Assembly: GCA_019348495.1 (NCBI GenBank)
Contig: JAHWJI010000019.1
Span: forward strand, 1 to 32,629
Direction: 5' to 3'
Source of the DNA: Actinomycetota bacterium
GTDB lineage: Bacteria > Actinomycetota > Acidimicrobiia > Acidimicrobiales > CADCSY01
Length of the DNA stretch: 32,629 nucleotides
Shown here piece after piece: positions 1 through 9,864 of this stretch. The notes below the pieces were generated by a model. The model ran no database searches. It was not told the DNA's origin and worked only from the letters and a program-made list of their open reading frames with translations. The position numbers were made by a program, and so were the translations under genes. How positions within the stretch are numbered: position 1 is the stretch's first letter; each line of letters begins with the position of its first letter.

Positions 1-950
<950 letters not shown>

Positions 951-953
951 GTC

Positions 954-2744
954 CTGGCTCTGGGGGAGCGCATCGTCGGGGTCCTGCCCGACGTCCCCGC
1001 CATCGACCGGGCCTTTGACTACCTGGTCCCCGAGGCACTGGCCGACCGCGTCGCCGTGGGCACCATCGTGCGGGTGGGCCTGCACGGACGACGGGTGCGG
1101 GGCTGGGTGGTGGCCGACGACGTGGTCGCCAGGGAGGGTCGTGCCCTGCGGCCCGTCGCCCGGGTCAGCGGCATGGGACCTGCCCCCGAGCTGATCGACC
1201 TGGCCGGCTGGGCTGCGCGGCGATGGGCCGGGCGCCGGGTCCACTTCCTGCGCACCGCCTCTCCGGTCACCGCCGTGCACGCGCTGCCCGCCCCTGCCCC
1301 TCCGGTGGGGCTCACACCGGCGGGATCGGGGGGCGCGGTGGAAGAGTTGGCCCGAGAGGCCCTGGCCCTTCCTCGAGCCGTGGTCCGCCTCCCGCCGGCC
1401 ACCGACGTGGTCCCCGTGGTGCTCCAGGCGATCCGGCGGGGACCCACCCTGGTGGTGGTGCCCTCTCAGGCCGGCGCAGCTGCGATGGCGGCGACGCTTC
1501 GAGGGCAGGGCTTGGCCAGCGCCCTCATGCCCCACGGGTGGGCCCGGGCTGCAGCCGGAGCCCAGGTGGTGGTGGGCGCCCGGGCCGGGGCCTGGGCACC
1601 GGTGGTGGACCTGGCGGCCGTGGTCGTGCTCGACGAGCACGACGAGGCCCACCAGGAGCAGGCGTCGCCGACCTGGAGCGCCCGGGAGGTGGCCGGGGAG
1701 CGAGCCCGCAGGGCGGGGGCGACGTGCACGTGGATCTCACCCTGTCCGTCGCTGGAGGCGCTCGGGTGGGGGCCACTGCTCAGCCTGTCGCGCATCGAGG
1801 AGCGGGCGGGGTGGCCTGTGGTCGACGTGGTCGACCGTCGCCGGGAGGAGCCCCTGCGGGCCGACCTGTACTCACCCCGCCTGGTGGAGCTGCTGCGGCG
1901 CGCCGCCGGTGGCGGCCGGCGAGGGCCGGGCCCGCAGGTGGTCTGCGTGCTCAACCGCAAGGGCCGGGCCGCCATGTTGGTCTGCGCCTCTTGCGCCGAG
2001 CTGGCCCGCTGCGAGGTGTGCGCGGCGGCCGTCGGCATCGCCGACGGCTTCGATCTCGTCTGCCGGCGATGTGCGGCGGTGCGCCCGGTGGTGTGCCTGC
2101 GCTGCGGGGCGGGCCGCCTCAAGGCCCTTCGTCCCGGCGTGAAGCGGGTCCGCGAGGACCTGGAGCGCCTGATCGGCGTGGCGGTGGCCGGGGTCACCGG
2201 CGACCGCCCCAACGACGACGGGCCCGGCGACGGACTCGGGGGGGCCGCCGTGGTGGTGGGCACCGAGGCGGTCCTGCACCGCCGGTTGCAACCGGCGGTG
2301 GTGGCCTTCCTCGACCTCGACGCCGAGCTGTTGGCACCGCGCTACCGGGCCGCGGAGCAGGCCCTGGCCCTGTTGGCCCGGGCGGCTCGCCTGCTGGGGG
2401 GAAAGGCCACCGGCGCTCGCATGGTGCTCCAGACCCGCCTGCCTGGCCATGAGGTGGTCCAGGCCGCCCTGCACGCCGATCCGTCCCGGGTGGCCGAAGC
2501 CGAGTCGGCGCGCCGCCAGGCCCTGGGCTTTCCCCCGGCGACGGCGCTGGCCCTGGTGTCGGGGGCGCCGGCGGCGGCCTTCGTGAAGGAGCTGGCGGAG
2601 CGGGCGGAGGTCGAGGTCCTCGGCCCCGCCGACGGGCGCTGGTTGGTCCGAGCCAGCGATCACGCCAGCTTGGAGCGCGCCCTGGCCGCAGTGCCCCGCC
2701 CGCCGGGCCGACTCCGGGTCGCCGTTGATCCCCTGCGGGCGTGA
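954..2744 (+). CDS. priA: PriA-like primosomal protein N' (actinobacterial, degenerate helicase motifs); start codon uncertain
   Basis: ORF 1056..2744 with Zn-binding Cys clusters CASCAELARCEVC and CRRCAAVRPVVCLRCG and DEHDEAH. Conserved N-terminus RIVGVLPDVPAIDRAFDYLVPEALADRVAVGTIVRVGLHGRRVRGWVV extends in frame upstream of the called start. Confidence 0.85.
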   Translation: MALGERIVGVLPDVPAIDRAFDYLVPEALADRVAVGTIVRVGLHGRRVRGWVVADDVVAREGRALRPVARVSGMGPAPELIDLAGWAARRWAGRRVHFLRTASPVTAVHALPAPAPPVGLTPAGSGGAVEELAREALALPRAVVRLPPATDVVPVVLQAIRRGPTLVVVPSQAGAAAMAATLRGQGLASALMPHGWARAAAGAQVVVGARAGAWAPVVDLAAVVVLDEHDEAHQEQASPTWSAREVAGERARRAGATCTWISPCPSLEALGWGPLLSLSRIEERAGWPVVDVVDRRREEPLRADLYSPRLVELLRRAAGGGRRGPGPQVVCVLNRKGRAAMLVCASCAELARCEVCAAAVGIADGFDLVCRRCAAVRPVVCLRCGAGRLKALRPGVKRVREDLERLIGVAVAGVTGDRPNDDGPGDGLGGAAVVVGTEAVLHRRLQPAVVAFLDLDAELLAPRYRAAEQALALLARAARLLGGKATGARMVLQTRLPGHEVVQAALHADPSRVAEAESARRQALGFPPATALALVSGAPAAAFVKELAERAEVEVLGPADGRWLVRASDHASLERALAAVPRPPGRLRVAVDPLRA

Positions 2745-2813
2745 GGTGCTCTCTCGACTGGCGCACGGGTCCCCTGCCTGGAGCCGGGGCCTGCATGGTG
2801 CGGGCGGAGGGCC

Positions 2814-3374
2814 TCAGCCCGACGACGTCCACTCCCGGCGGCGGATCTCGTAGACGGCGATGGCGGCGGCGTGGGCCACGTTGAGCGAACCGACCCGACC
2901 GAGCTGGGGGATGAAGGCGACGGCGTCGCAGTGGCGCAGGGTGGCGGGCGACAGCCCCCGGTCCTCGTGGCCGATGACGACGCAGACGTCGGCGGGCAGG
3001 GCCACGTCGTGAAGGGGCAGCGAGCCCTCGGCCAGCTCCAGGCCGAGGAGGAAGAAGCCGTCGCTGCGGGCGGCGGCGAGGGCGTCCTCGCTGGCTTCGT
3101 AGGTGCTCCAGGGCAGGTAGCGCTGCGTGCCCAACGACGTCTTGCGGGACTTGGCGTGCTCGGGCGTGGGGCTGGCCCCGGCCAGGTAGAGGTGCTCCGC
3201 CCGCTCGGCCGCGGCCAGGCGGACGATCGCCCCCACGTTGAACGGTGTCTGGACCGAGTCGAGCAGCAGGGCCAGGCGGCCCGAGGTCTGCTGGCGCCAG
3301 TGGCGGTGCAGGCGCTTGATCTCGGTGTCGCCCAGGCTCCTGGCGCTTCGATCGGCCGCCCCGGCGCCCGTCAC
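2814..3374 (-). CDS. SpoU/TrmH-family RNA methyltransferase
   Basis: RLALLLDSVQTPFNVGAIVRLAAAERAEHLYLAG...VVIGHEDRGLSPATLRHCDAVAFIPQLGRVGSLNVAHAAAIAVYEIRRR is the SPOUT signature; GTG start 3374 overlaps the upstream gene's TGA (GTGA). Confidence 0.88.
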   Translation of the reverse strand: MTGAGAADRSARSLGDTEIKRLHRHWRQQTSGRLALLLDSVQTPFNVGAIVRLAAAERAEHLYLAGASPTPEHAKSRKTSLGTQRYLPWSTYEASEDALAAARSDGFFLLGLELAEGSLPLHDVALPADVCVVIGHEDRGLSPATLRHCDAVAFIPQLGRVGSLNVAHAAAIAVYEIRRREWTSSG

Positions 3375-3973
3375 GCCGTGGCCCGGGCCTGGACCTCGAG
3401 GAGCCGGTAGCCCCGTCGCGAGCGACGACGCTCGGTGGCGAAGCCCTCCTGGCCCAGCCAGCGCAGGAGGGAGTCGGCGCCGAGGTGCTTGTGCACCACC
3501 AGCCAGGCCCGGCCCCCGGGGGCGAGGCGTCCCAGCCAGTGCGACAGCAACGCCTGGAGGGCGGGCTTGCCGATGCGCACCGGTGGGTTGGCCCAGATGG
3601 CGGCGAAGCGCACGTCGGGGGGGACGGCGTCGGGCTCGCACGCACGCACGTTGACGGCGCCGCCGGCGCGGGCGTTGGCCGTGGTCAGCTCCAGAGCCCG
3701 GTGGTTCACGTCGACGGCCCACACGGTGGCGCCCGGCGAACGAAGGGCCAGCGTCACGGCGATGGGACCGTAACCGCAACCGAGGTCGAGCAGCTCACCC
3801 CGCGCTGGTGGCGGGGGTGCTTCGAGGAGGAGGAAGCGGGTCCCGGGATCCACCGCATGGCCAGCGAAGACGCCCCGGTCGGTGGTGAGCTCGACGGTCA
3901 GGTCGGGCAGGACCAGGGTCACCTGGCGGGGCTGGGAGGGGACCGACGGCTCCGGGTCGAAGTAGTGGCTCAC
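3371..3973 (-). CDS. Class I SAM-dependent methyltransferase, RsmC/MTS-like
   Basis: LLDLGCGYGPIAVTLALRSPGATVWAVDVNHRALELTTANARAGG...FAAIWANPPVRIGK: motif I and NPP motif of small-domain N-methyltransferases. Confidence 0.88.
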   Translation of the reverse strand: MSHYFDPEPSVPSQPRQVTLVLPDLTVELTTDRGVFAGHAVDPGTRFLLLEAPPPPARGELLDLGCGYGPIAVTLALRSPGATVWAVDVNHRALELTTANARAGGAVNVRACEPDAVPPDVRFAAIWANPPVRIGKPALQALLSHWLGRLAPGGRAWLVVHKHLGADSLLRWLGQEGFATERRRSRRGYRLLEVQARATA

Positions 3974-4006
3974 GGCGGCCCCGAACCTAGGCCACCTCCG
4001 AGGGGC

Positions 4007-4501
4007 TCAGCCCGTCGCCGCCGGGCCTGCGAGGCGGGACTCGACCGCCCCCAGCACGCCTCCGTAGAGGAGGTGGGCGGCGATCATGGTGCGTTGGCGC
4101 CCCGGCCGGTCGCGCTCCGCCGGGGGAAGGATCCCCAGGGCGGGCATCCACCCCTTGTAGCTCAGCGCCCAGACCCCGAGTCCGAAGAGCACCCCCTGGG
4201 CGGCGCCCGGCACGGGGGGGACGAACCGGCGCCGGAGCAGGGCGAAGGTGGCGCCGCCGGCGGCGCCAAAGGCCACGTGCGCCACCGAGGCGGTCAGGTT
4301 CTGTGTCTCCTCGGAGGTGTCGTCGGCACCGGCGCGGCCCAGCGCTTCCTCCGTCACCCGCTCGGGGGGCTGGGTCCCCATGACACCCAGGCGCTGGGCC
4401 GCCAGCATGACGCCGCTCATGGGGACCGTCGCCACCGCGCCGGCCGCTGCGCCCTGCACCACCGCTCGCACCACTGATCCCATGGGTGCAGCCTCGCGCA
4501 T
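4007..4501 (-). CDS. Conserved hypothetical membrane protein (DUF1440/DUF6789-like)
   Basis: 164 aa with Gly/Ala-rich hydrophobic helices; family resemblance only. Confidence 0.55.
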   Translation of the reverse strand: MREAAPMGSVVRAVVQGAAAGAVATVPMSGVMLAAQRLGVMGTQPPERVTEEALGRAGADDTSEETQNLTASVAHVAFGAAGGATFALLRRRFVPPVPGAAQGVLFGLGVWALSYKGWMPALGILPPAERDRPGRQRTMIAAHLLYGGVLGAVESRLAGPAATG

Positions 4502-4621
4502 CTACAGCCAGGACCGCGCATCCGGGCCCCCGGTCACCTTGTGGGGTCTCCGACCCGCCATTTCAGTGCCCCTCGCACTACCGTCGGGGGCCGCGGGAAG
4601 CGCCCGTGGCAGAGGGGGATC

Positions 4622-5782
4622 GTGCACATCGACTTCAATGCCTCGGAGCGCTCGAGCCTCGGCGTGGAGATGGAGCTGGAGGTCGTCGACCTGGTCACCA
4701 GGGAGCTCCACAGCGCCGCCAGCGAGGTGCTGGCGGCCATGGGCCGGGGCCATCCCGGCGGCGAGCACCCCAAGGCCAAGCACGAGCTGTTCGAGTCGAC
4801 CGTGGAGATCATCACCGGGGTGTGCACGACGGTGGCCGAGGCCAGGGCCGACCTGGAGGCCACGCTGGCCACGCTCTCCGGCCTGTGCGCCCCCCGGGGC
4901 CTGGCCCTGATGTGCTCGGGCAGCCACCCCTTCACCCACTGGGCCACCCAGCAGGTCAGCCCCAACCCCCGGTACCACCAGCTCGTCGACGAGATGCAGT
5001 GGCTGGCCCGGCGCCTGCAGATCTTCGGCATCCACGTCCACGTGGGCGTGCGCACAGCCGAGAAGGCCATCGCCATCGCCAACGGCCTGCTGGCCTACCT
5101 GCCGCACCTGCTCGCCCTGTCGGCGTCCAGCCCCTACTGGGTGGGCCAGGACACCGGGTTGGCCTCGTGTCGCTCCAAGGTCTTCGAAGGGCTGCCCATG
5201 GCCGGCCTGCCCCACCAGATGGCCGACTGGGGGGAGTTCGAGCGCTTCATGACCACGCTGTTGCGCTCCAAGGCCATCACGTCCATCCGGGAGGTGTGGT
5301 GGGACATCCGGCCCCACCCCGACTTCGGTACGGTGGAGCTGCGGGTGTGCGACGGTCTGCCCCGCCTGAGCGAGGTGGCTTCGGTGGCGGCGTTGACCCA
5401 GTGCCTGGTCGAGTGGATGGACACGGCCTACGACCGGGGTCACCCGGTGGCGGCGCCCAGCGCCTGGGTGGTGCGGGAGAACAAGTGGAAAGCAGCGCGA
5501 TACGGGATGGAGGCCGAGCTCATCGTCGACGAGGACGGGAACCTGCGACCCTTGCGGGCCGAGCTGGCCGAGCTGGTCGACGAGCTCGCACCTGTGGCCC
5601 GGCGCCTGGGCTGCGGTGACGAGCTGGGCCAGGTCCGGGCCCTGGTCGACGACGGCCCCAGCTACGTCCGTCAGCGGGCGCTGGTGGCGGCCGGGGCGGG
5701 CATGGTCGACGTGGTCGACGCCCTGGTCGAGGAGCTGCGCACCGACCGCCCGGTCGGCCCGCGCCGGGCGATGGTGACCTGA
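4622..5782 (+). CDS. Carboxylate-amine ligase / glutamate-cysteine ligase family 2 (GCS2)
   Basis: GVEMELEVVDLVTRE, HVHVGV, SASSPYWVGQDTGLASCRSKVFEGLPMAG, EVWWDIRPHPDFGTVELRVCD. GTG 4622 with GAGGGGG upstream preferred to the called 4541 start. Confidence 0.9.
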   Translation: MHIDFNASERSSLGVEMELEVVDLVTRELHSAASEVLAAMGRGHPGGEHPKAKHELFESTVEIITGVCTTVAEARADLEATLATLSGLCAPRGLALMCSGSHPFTHWATQQVSPNPRYHQLVDEMQWLARRLQIFGIHVHVGVRTAEKAIAIANGLLAYLPHLLALSASSPYWVGQDTGLASCRSKVFEGLPMAGLPHQMADWGEFERFMTTLLRSKAITSIREVWWDIRPHPDFGTVELRVCDGLPRLSEVASVAALTQCLVEWMDTAYDRGHPVAAPSAWVVRENKWKAARYGMEAELIVDEDGNLRPLRAELAELVDELAPVARRLGCGDELGQVRALVDDGPSYVRQRALVAAGAGMVDVVDALVEELRTDRPVGPRRAMVT

Positions 5783-6579
5783 TGGCGAGCGACGTGCGCC
5801 CCTTGGTGGCGGTGCCCACGGCCCGGGTCCAGGGTGGTCGCATCGAGGGCTGGGGGCAGGGCGCGTACGCCGTCGCCGACACCTATGTGGCCGCCCTACG
5901 CCGGGCCGGGGCCCGGCCGGTGCTGCTCACCAGCCCCGACCCCGACCCCGCCGAGGAGGTGCTCGCCCCCTTCGCCGGGTTGCTGCTGGCCGGCGGGGGC
6001 GACGTCGATCCCCGGCGCTACGCCACCGGGCACGACGAGCGTGACGAGCGCATCTACGGGGTGGACCCCGACCGCGACGACCTCGAGCTCGACCTGGCCG
6101 CCTTCGCCCTGGAGAGCGGTCTACCCACCCTCGCCATCTGCCGGGGCGCCCAGGTCGTCAACGTGGCCCGGGGGGGCAGCTTGTACCAGCACCTGCCCGG
6201 ACCACTGGGACGCGGCGCCCACGGCGACCCCACCTCGGGCGTGGTGGTCACCCACGGGGTGCGGGTGGTCGGCGACTCCAGGCTGGCCGCGGTGGTGGGC
6301 TCGTCCCGCCTGGGGGCGTGCACCTCGGTGCACCACCAGGGGATCGACCGGTTGGGCGAGGGCCTGCGGGCGGTGGCCTGGAGCGACGACGGCCTGGTCG
6401 AGGCCCTCGAGCCCGACGGGAACGGGGGCTGGTTGGTGGCCGTGCAGTGGCACCCGGAGGTCACCGCAGCCCACGACCCGGCCCAACAGGCGCTGTTCGA
6501 CGCGCTCACCGAGCAGGCCCGGCACCGGGCGGCCGACAGGGCGCCGAGCGAAGCGAGGCTTGCTCTGTCGGAGCGGTGA
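5782..6579 (+). CDS. Gamma-glutamyl-gamma-aminobutyrate hydrolase family (PuuD-like) class I glutamine amidotransferase
   Basis: LLLAGGGDVDPRRY, LAICRGAQVVNVARGGSLYQHL (nucleophile Cys), AVQWHPEVTA (His/Glu). Start overlaps the upstream stop (TGATG). Confidence 0.92.
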   Translation: MASDVRPLVAVPTARVQGGRIEGWGQGAYAVADTYVAALRRAGARPVLLTSPDPDPAEEVLAPFAGLLLAGGGDVDPRRYATGHDERDERIYGVDPDRDDLELDLAAFALESGLPTLAICRGAQVVNVARGGSLYQHLPGPLGRGAHGDPTSGVVVTHGVRVVGDSRLAAVVGSSRLGACTSVHHQGIDRLGEGLRAVAWSDDGLVEALEPDGNGGWLVAVQWHPEVTAAHDPAQQALFDALTEQARHRAADRAPSEARLALSER

Positions 6580-6610
6580 AGAGCGCCGCCGAAGGCGGCA
6601 CCACGCTCTT
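6579..6610. terminator. Hairpin between convergent puuD-like and PBP genes
   Basis: AAGAGCG (6579-6585) ... CGCTCTT (6604-6610) enclosing GCCGCC-GAA-GGCGGC (6585-6599). Confidence 0.6.
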
Positions 6611-6632
6611 GACGGCGAGCGAAGCGAGCCTG

Positions 6633-8915
6633 CTAGGGGTTCCGCGGCTTGATGGTCGAGGTCGTGTCCCCGCCGCCGCCGTCGTCGGGGGTGGTGGTGG
6701 TCGTCGTCTGAGCGGCTCGGGTGGTCGTCGTCCGCCGACCGCCGCCACCGGAGTTCCGGGGGACGATCATCGTGGTGGTGGGGCGGGGCTGGGTCGTGGG
6801 CGGGGAGAACGAGGGCAGGGTGGTGGTGGTGGCCACGGTGCTAGGGGTGGCGGGCGCCGGCGGCGGGACGAAGACGGTGGGCGGCGGAGCCGGCGGGAGC
6901 GGCGGGGGCGGCGGGGGCGGCGGCTGCTCGAAGTCGGTGGGCGGCACCCCTTCCAGGGCCTGGGTCATGAACACCTTCCAGGTCTCGGCCGGGATGGAGC
7001 CGCCGGTGACCCGGGAGACACCCTTGATGTTGAACAGCGAGGTGGGCTTGGTCTTGTCACCGATCCACACCGCCGTCGACAGCGTGGGGGTGTAGCCCAC
7101 GAACCAGGCGTCGCGCCACTCCTGGGCGGTGCCGGTCTTGCCCGCCGCCGGGCGTCCGATGTCGGCGGCGGTCCCGGTGCCCCCGGAGATGACCCCCTTG
7201 AGGATGTCGGTCACGGTGTAGGCCACGGTGGCGGGCAGGACCCGCTCGGGCTGACGCTGGCGATTGTCCTCGACGATGTCGCCGTTGGCGTCGTTGACCC
7301 ACAGCACGGGGGTGGCGGGGAAGCGCTCGCCGCTGGCGGCGAAGACCCCGAAGGCCGAGGCCATGTCGAGGGGCGAGACCTCCTGGGAGCCGAGCGCGTA
7401 CTCGAGGTTGTGGCGCTCGGGGCTGGCCACCCAGGCCGAGGAGATCCCCAGCTTCTTGGCCATGGCGCCGACCTCGGGGATGCCGACGTCCTGGATGACC
7501 TGGGCGTAGACGGTGTTGTAGGAACGCTCCGTGGCCGTGCGCAGCGAGGCCGACCCGCCGGCCGACCCCTCGTAGTTGTTGATGGTGCAGTTTTCGTCGC
7601 CCACGCACTTGGGGATGCGGTAGGTGCTCGGGGCGGAGTAGACCGTGGAGTCGGACATGCCCTGCTCCAGGGCAGCGGCCAGCACGAAGGGCTTCCACGA
7701 CGATCCCGGCTGGCGTCCGCTGCCGCCCCCCTCGACCGAGATGGCGTCGTCGCTCCAGCAACTGGCGGCCACGTCGACAACGTTCCTGACCTCCTCGGGC
7801 GCCTGGTGGCACTTGCCCAGGGCCAGGTTCACCTGGCCGGCGGTGGCGTTGAAGTCGCGCCCTCCCACCATGGCCTGCACGAAGCCGCTGCCCGGCTCCA
7901 CCGACACCAGGGCCATCTCGATGGGGGGCTGGGTCCCGGCGAGAGCCTCGCTCACGGTGCGCTCGGCGATCTCCTGGAGGCGAGGGTCGAGGGTGGTGTG
8001 GATCTCCAGGCCCCCGGCGTAGACGGCCTGGCCGTACTGCGCCTCCAGGTAGCGGCGCACGTAGTCGACGAAGTAGGGGTACTCGGTCGGCCCCTTGGCG
8101 GTGGGGTAGACGAGAGTGGATCCTCGGGGCGCGGGGCCGTCGGTGGTCAACCAGAGCCTCTGGTCGACGGCCTCCTCGTGCTCCGCTTCGGTGATGTGAC
8201 CCTGGTCGAGCATGGTGTCGAGGACCAGGACTCGGCGCTCCTCGGCCTCCTCGGGGCTGCCCCGGGGCTCGAAGTCGCTCGGGGCGGGGATGAGCCCGGC
8301 CAGCAGGGCCGACTCCGACAGCGTGAGGTCGCTCACCGGCTTGCGGAAGTACGACATCGACGCCGCCCCCACCCCGATGGCGTCACCCCCGAGGTAGACG
8401 GCGTCGAGGTACTTGAAGAGGATCTCGTCCTTGTCGACCAGGCGGTCGAGCTGGCGGGCGAGCACGGCCTCCTTCAGCTTGCGCTCCAGGGTCCGCTCGG
8501 TGCCCACGTAGGCGTTCTTGACGTACTGCTGGGTGATGGTCGAGCCGCCCTGGGTGATCTCCTGGCCCCGGACATTGGCGATGAGCGCCCGCAGCGCCCC
8601 TCGGAAGTCGACCCCGCTGTTGGCGTAGAAGCTCTGGTCCTCCATGGAGATGACGGCCTGCTTCAGGTGCTCGGGGACGGCACCCGCCTCCAACGGGACC
8701 CGCTGGTCGAACTCTCGGAAGATGGCGATCTCCCGACCGTTGACGTCGTAGACCCGGCTGAGCTGGCTCCCCCCCGGAGGCCGTGGGTCGGGCAGCTCGT
8801 CGAGGGGCGGGGGATAGAGCAAGGTGGAGGCCACGATGGCCGTGACGACCACGGGCATGAGGGCGGACAGCGACAGGAGGGCGACCGTGATTCGGGCGAG
8901 GGTGCGCGGGTTCAC
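6633..8915 (-). CDS. Class A penicillin-binding protein (transglycosylase/transpeptidase) with Pro/Thr-rich C-terminal tail
   Basis: EDQSFYANSGVDFRGALRALIANVRGQEITQGGSTITQQYVKNAY (GT51), RQPGSSWKPFVLAAALEQG, KTGTAQEWRDAWFVGYTP (transpeptidase KTG). Confidence 0.95.
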   Translation of the reverse strand: MNPRTLARITVALLSLSALMPVVVTAIVASTLLYPPPLDELPDPRPPGGSQLSRVYDVNGREIAIFREFDQRVPLEAGAVPEHLKQAVISMEDQSFYANSGVDFRGALRALIANVRGQEITQGGSTITQQYVKNAYVGTERTLERKLKEAVLARQLDRLVDKDEILFKYLDAVYLGGDAIGVGAASMSYFRKPVSDLTLSESALLAGLIPAPSDFEPRGSPEEAEERRVLVLDTMLDQGHITEAEHEEAVDQRLWLTTDGPAPRGSTLVYPTAKGPTEYPYFVDYVRRYLEAQYGQAVYAGGLEIHTTLDPRLQEIAERTVSEALAGTQPPIEMALVSVEPGSGFVQAMVGGRDFNATAGQVNLALGKCHQAPEEVRNVVDVAASCWSDDAISVEGGGSGRQPGSSWKPFVLAAALEQGMSDSTVYSAPSTYRIPKCVGDENCTINNYEGSAGGSASLRTATERSYNTVYAQVIQDVGIPEVGAMAKKLGISSAWVASPERHNLEYALGSQEVSPLDMASAFGVFAASGERFPATPVLWVNDANGDIVEDNRQRQPERVLPATVAYTVTDILKGVISGGTGTAADIGRPAAGKTGTAQEWRDAWFVGYTPTLSTAVWIGDKTKPTSLFNIKGVSRVTGGSIPAETWKVFMTQALEGVPPTDFEQPPPPPPPPLPPAPPPTVFVPPPAPATPSTVATTTTLPSFSPPTTQPRPTTTMIVPRNSGGGGRRTTTTRAAQTTTTTTPDDGGGGDTTSTIKPRNP

Positions 8916-9108
8916 GGTGCGGGGATGTCGTCATGGAGGCCGGGTCGCACTCGAGCCAGCCTAAGGGGTCGCTTGCGGCGCCGGACCGCGGCCTGAGCCC
9001 TCTGGGTGTGGGTGGTCGCGCCCTTCGTCGGCCGAGGAGGGGCTCACCGTCTCCGGTAGGGTGATCGTCTCTCGTCGGTCGCGTCCCTGTGGGAGGACTC
9101 GCTGCCCC

Positions 9109-9432
9109 ATGTGGGTCGTGCTGGTGATCATCCTGGCCGTGTTGCTGGCCGTAGGGCTGTACGTGAGCCTGATGTCCTCGGGCATCGTCCCCGGGCCCCA
9201 GGCGCCCAGAGGGAACGATCTGGCCGCCAGTCGGACCAGCTACCGCAACCTGTCTGGCGCCCGGGTCGGCGACAGCGACAGCGGGGTTTTCGGTATCTTC
9301 CCCCGGGTGCCCCACCTCCGCGAGCTCCCCCAAGGCTGCCTGCTCGCACTGATCGTGGCGGCCACGTTGTGGTTCATCGCCTGGGGCGTGCTGTTGGTGC
9401 TGGCCATCGCCCTGCTGCGCGGCGCCACCTGA
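9109..9432 (+). CDS. Small membrane protein, about 107 aa, two predicted TM segments
   Basis: ATG 9109 in the frame of ORF 9061..9432; GGAGGA upstream; MWVVLVIILAVLLAVGLYVSLMSSG ... LLALIVAATLWFIAWGVLLVLAIALL. Confidence 0.7.
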   Translation: MWVVLVIILAVLLAVGLYVSLMSSGIVPGPQAPRGNDLAASRTSYRNLSGARVGDSDSGVFGIFPRVPHLRELPQGCLLALIVAATLWFIAWGVLLVLAIALLRGAT

Positions 9433-9455
9433 CCGCGGGCCCGTCCCCGCTGGTG

Positions 9456-9791
9456 TCAGCAGGGGGCGGAGGCTTCGCTCGGTTGGTCGTCGGGCAGGAG
9501 GGCGCCGGCCAGGCGGCCCAGCTCCTGGTGCAGGGCCTTGACCTTGGCCCGATCTGCGGAGTAGCAGACGAAGGTCCCGACCTGGCGCCGGTTGACCAGA
9601 CCGGATTCGACCAGCACCGACAGGTGGTGGGAGGCGAGCGAGGGGGAGACGCCGATGGCGTCGGCCAGGAACCCTGCGGTGCGGGGGCCCCGCCGCAGCC
9701 AGCGCAGCATCTGGAGCCGGTGAGGCTCACCGAGCACGGCCAGCGTGTGGGAGATCCGCTCCACCTGCCGCCTGGAGAACGTACTGACCAT
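9456..9791 (-). CDS. ArsR/SmtB-family winged-helix regulator
   Basis: LAVLGEPHRLQMLRWLRRGPRTAGFLADAIGVSPSLASHHLSVLVESGLVNRRQVGTFVCYSAD is the ArsR HTH pattern. Confidence 0.9.
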   Translation of the reverse strand: MVSTFSRRQVERISHTLAVLGEPHRLQMLRWLRRGPRTAGFLADAIGVSPSLASHHLSVLVESGLVNRRQVGTFVCYSADRAKVKALHQELGRLAGALLPDDQPSEASAPC

Positions 9792-9864
9792 GGCCAGAGC
9801 CTACGCAGTCGGCGCTCGGGGCGGTGTGAGCGCAGGCGTGACTGCCGCTAGGCTGCCGACCGCC

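Noticed and set aside
2194-3645. 483-aa minus-strand ORF across the priA/SpoU junction
   Set aside because: Arg/Pro/Gly-rich shadow frame spanning two real genes.
6318-8996. 892-aa plus-strand ORF overlapping puuD-like and PBP genes
   Set aside because: Antisense to a clear class A PBP; Gly/Val/His/Asp-rich shadow translation without motifs.
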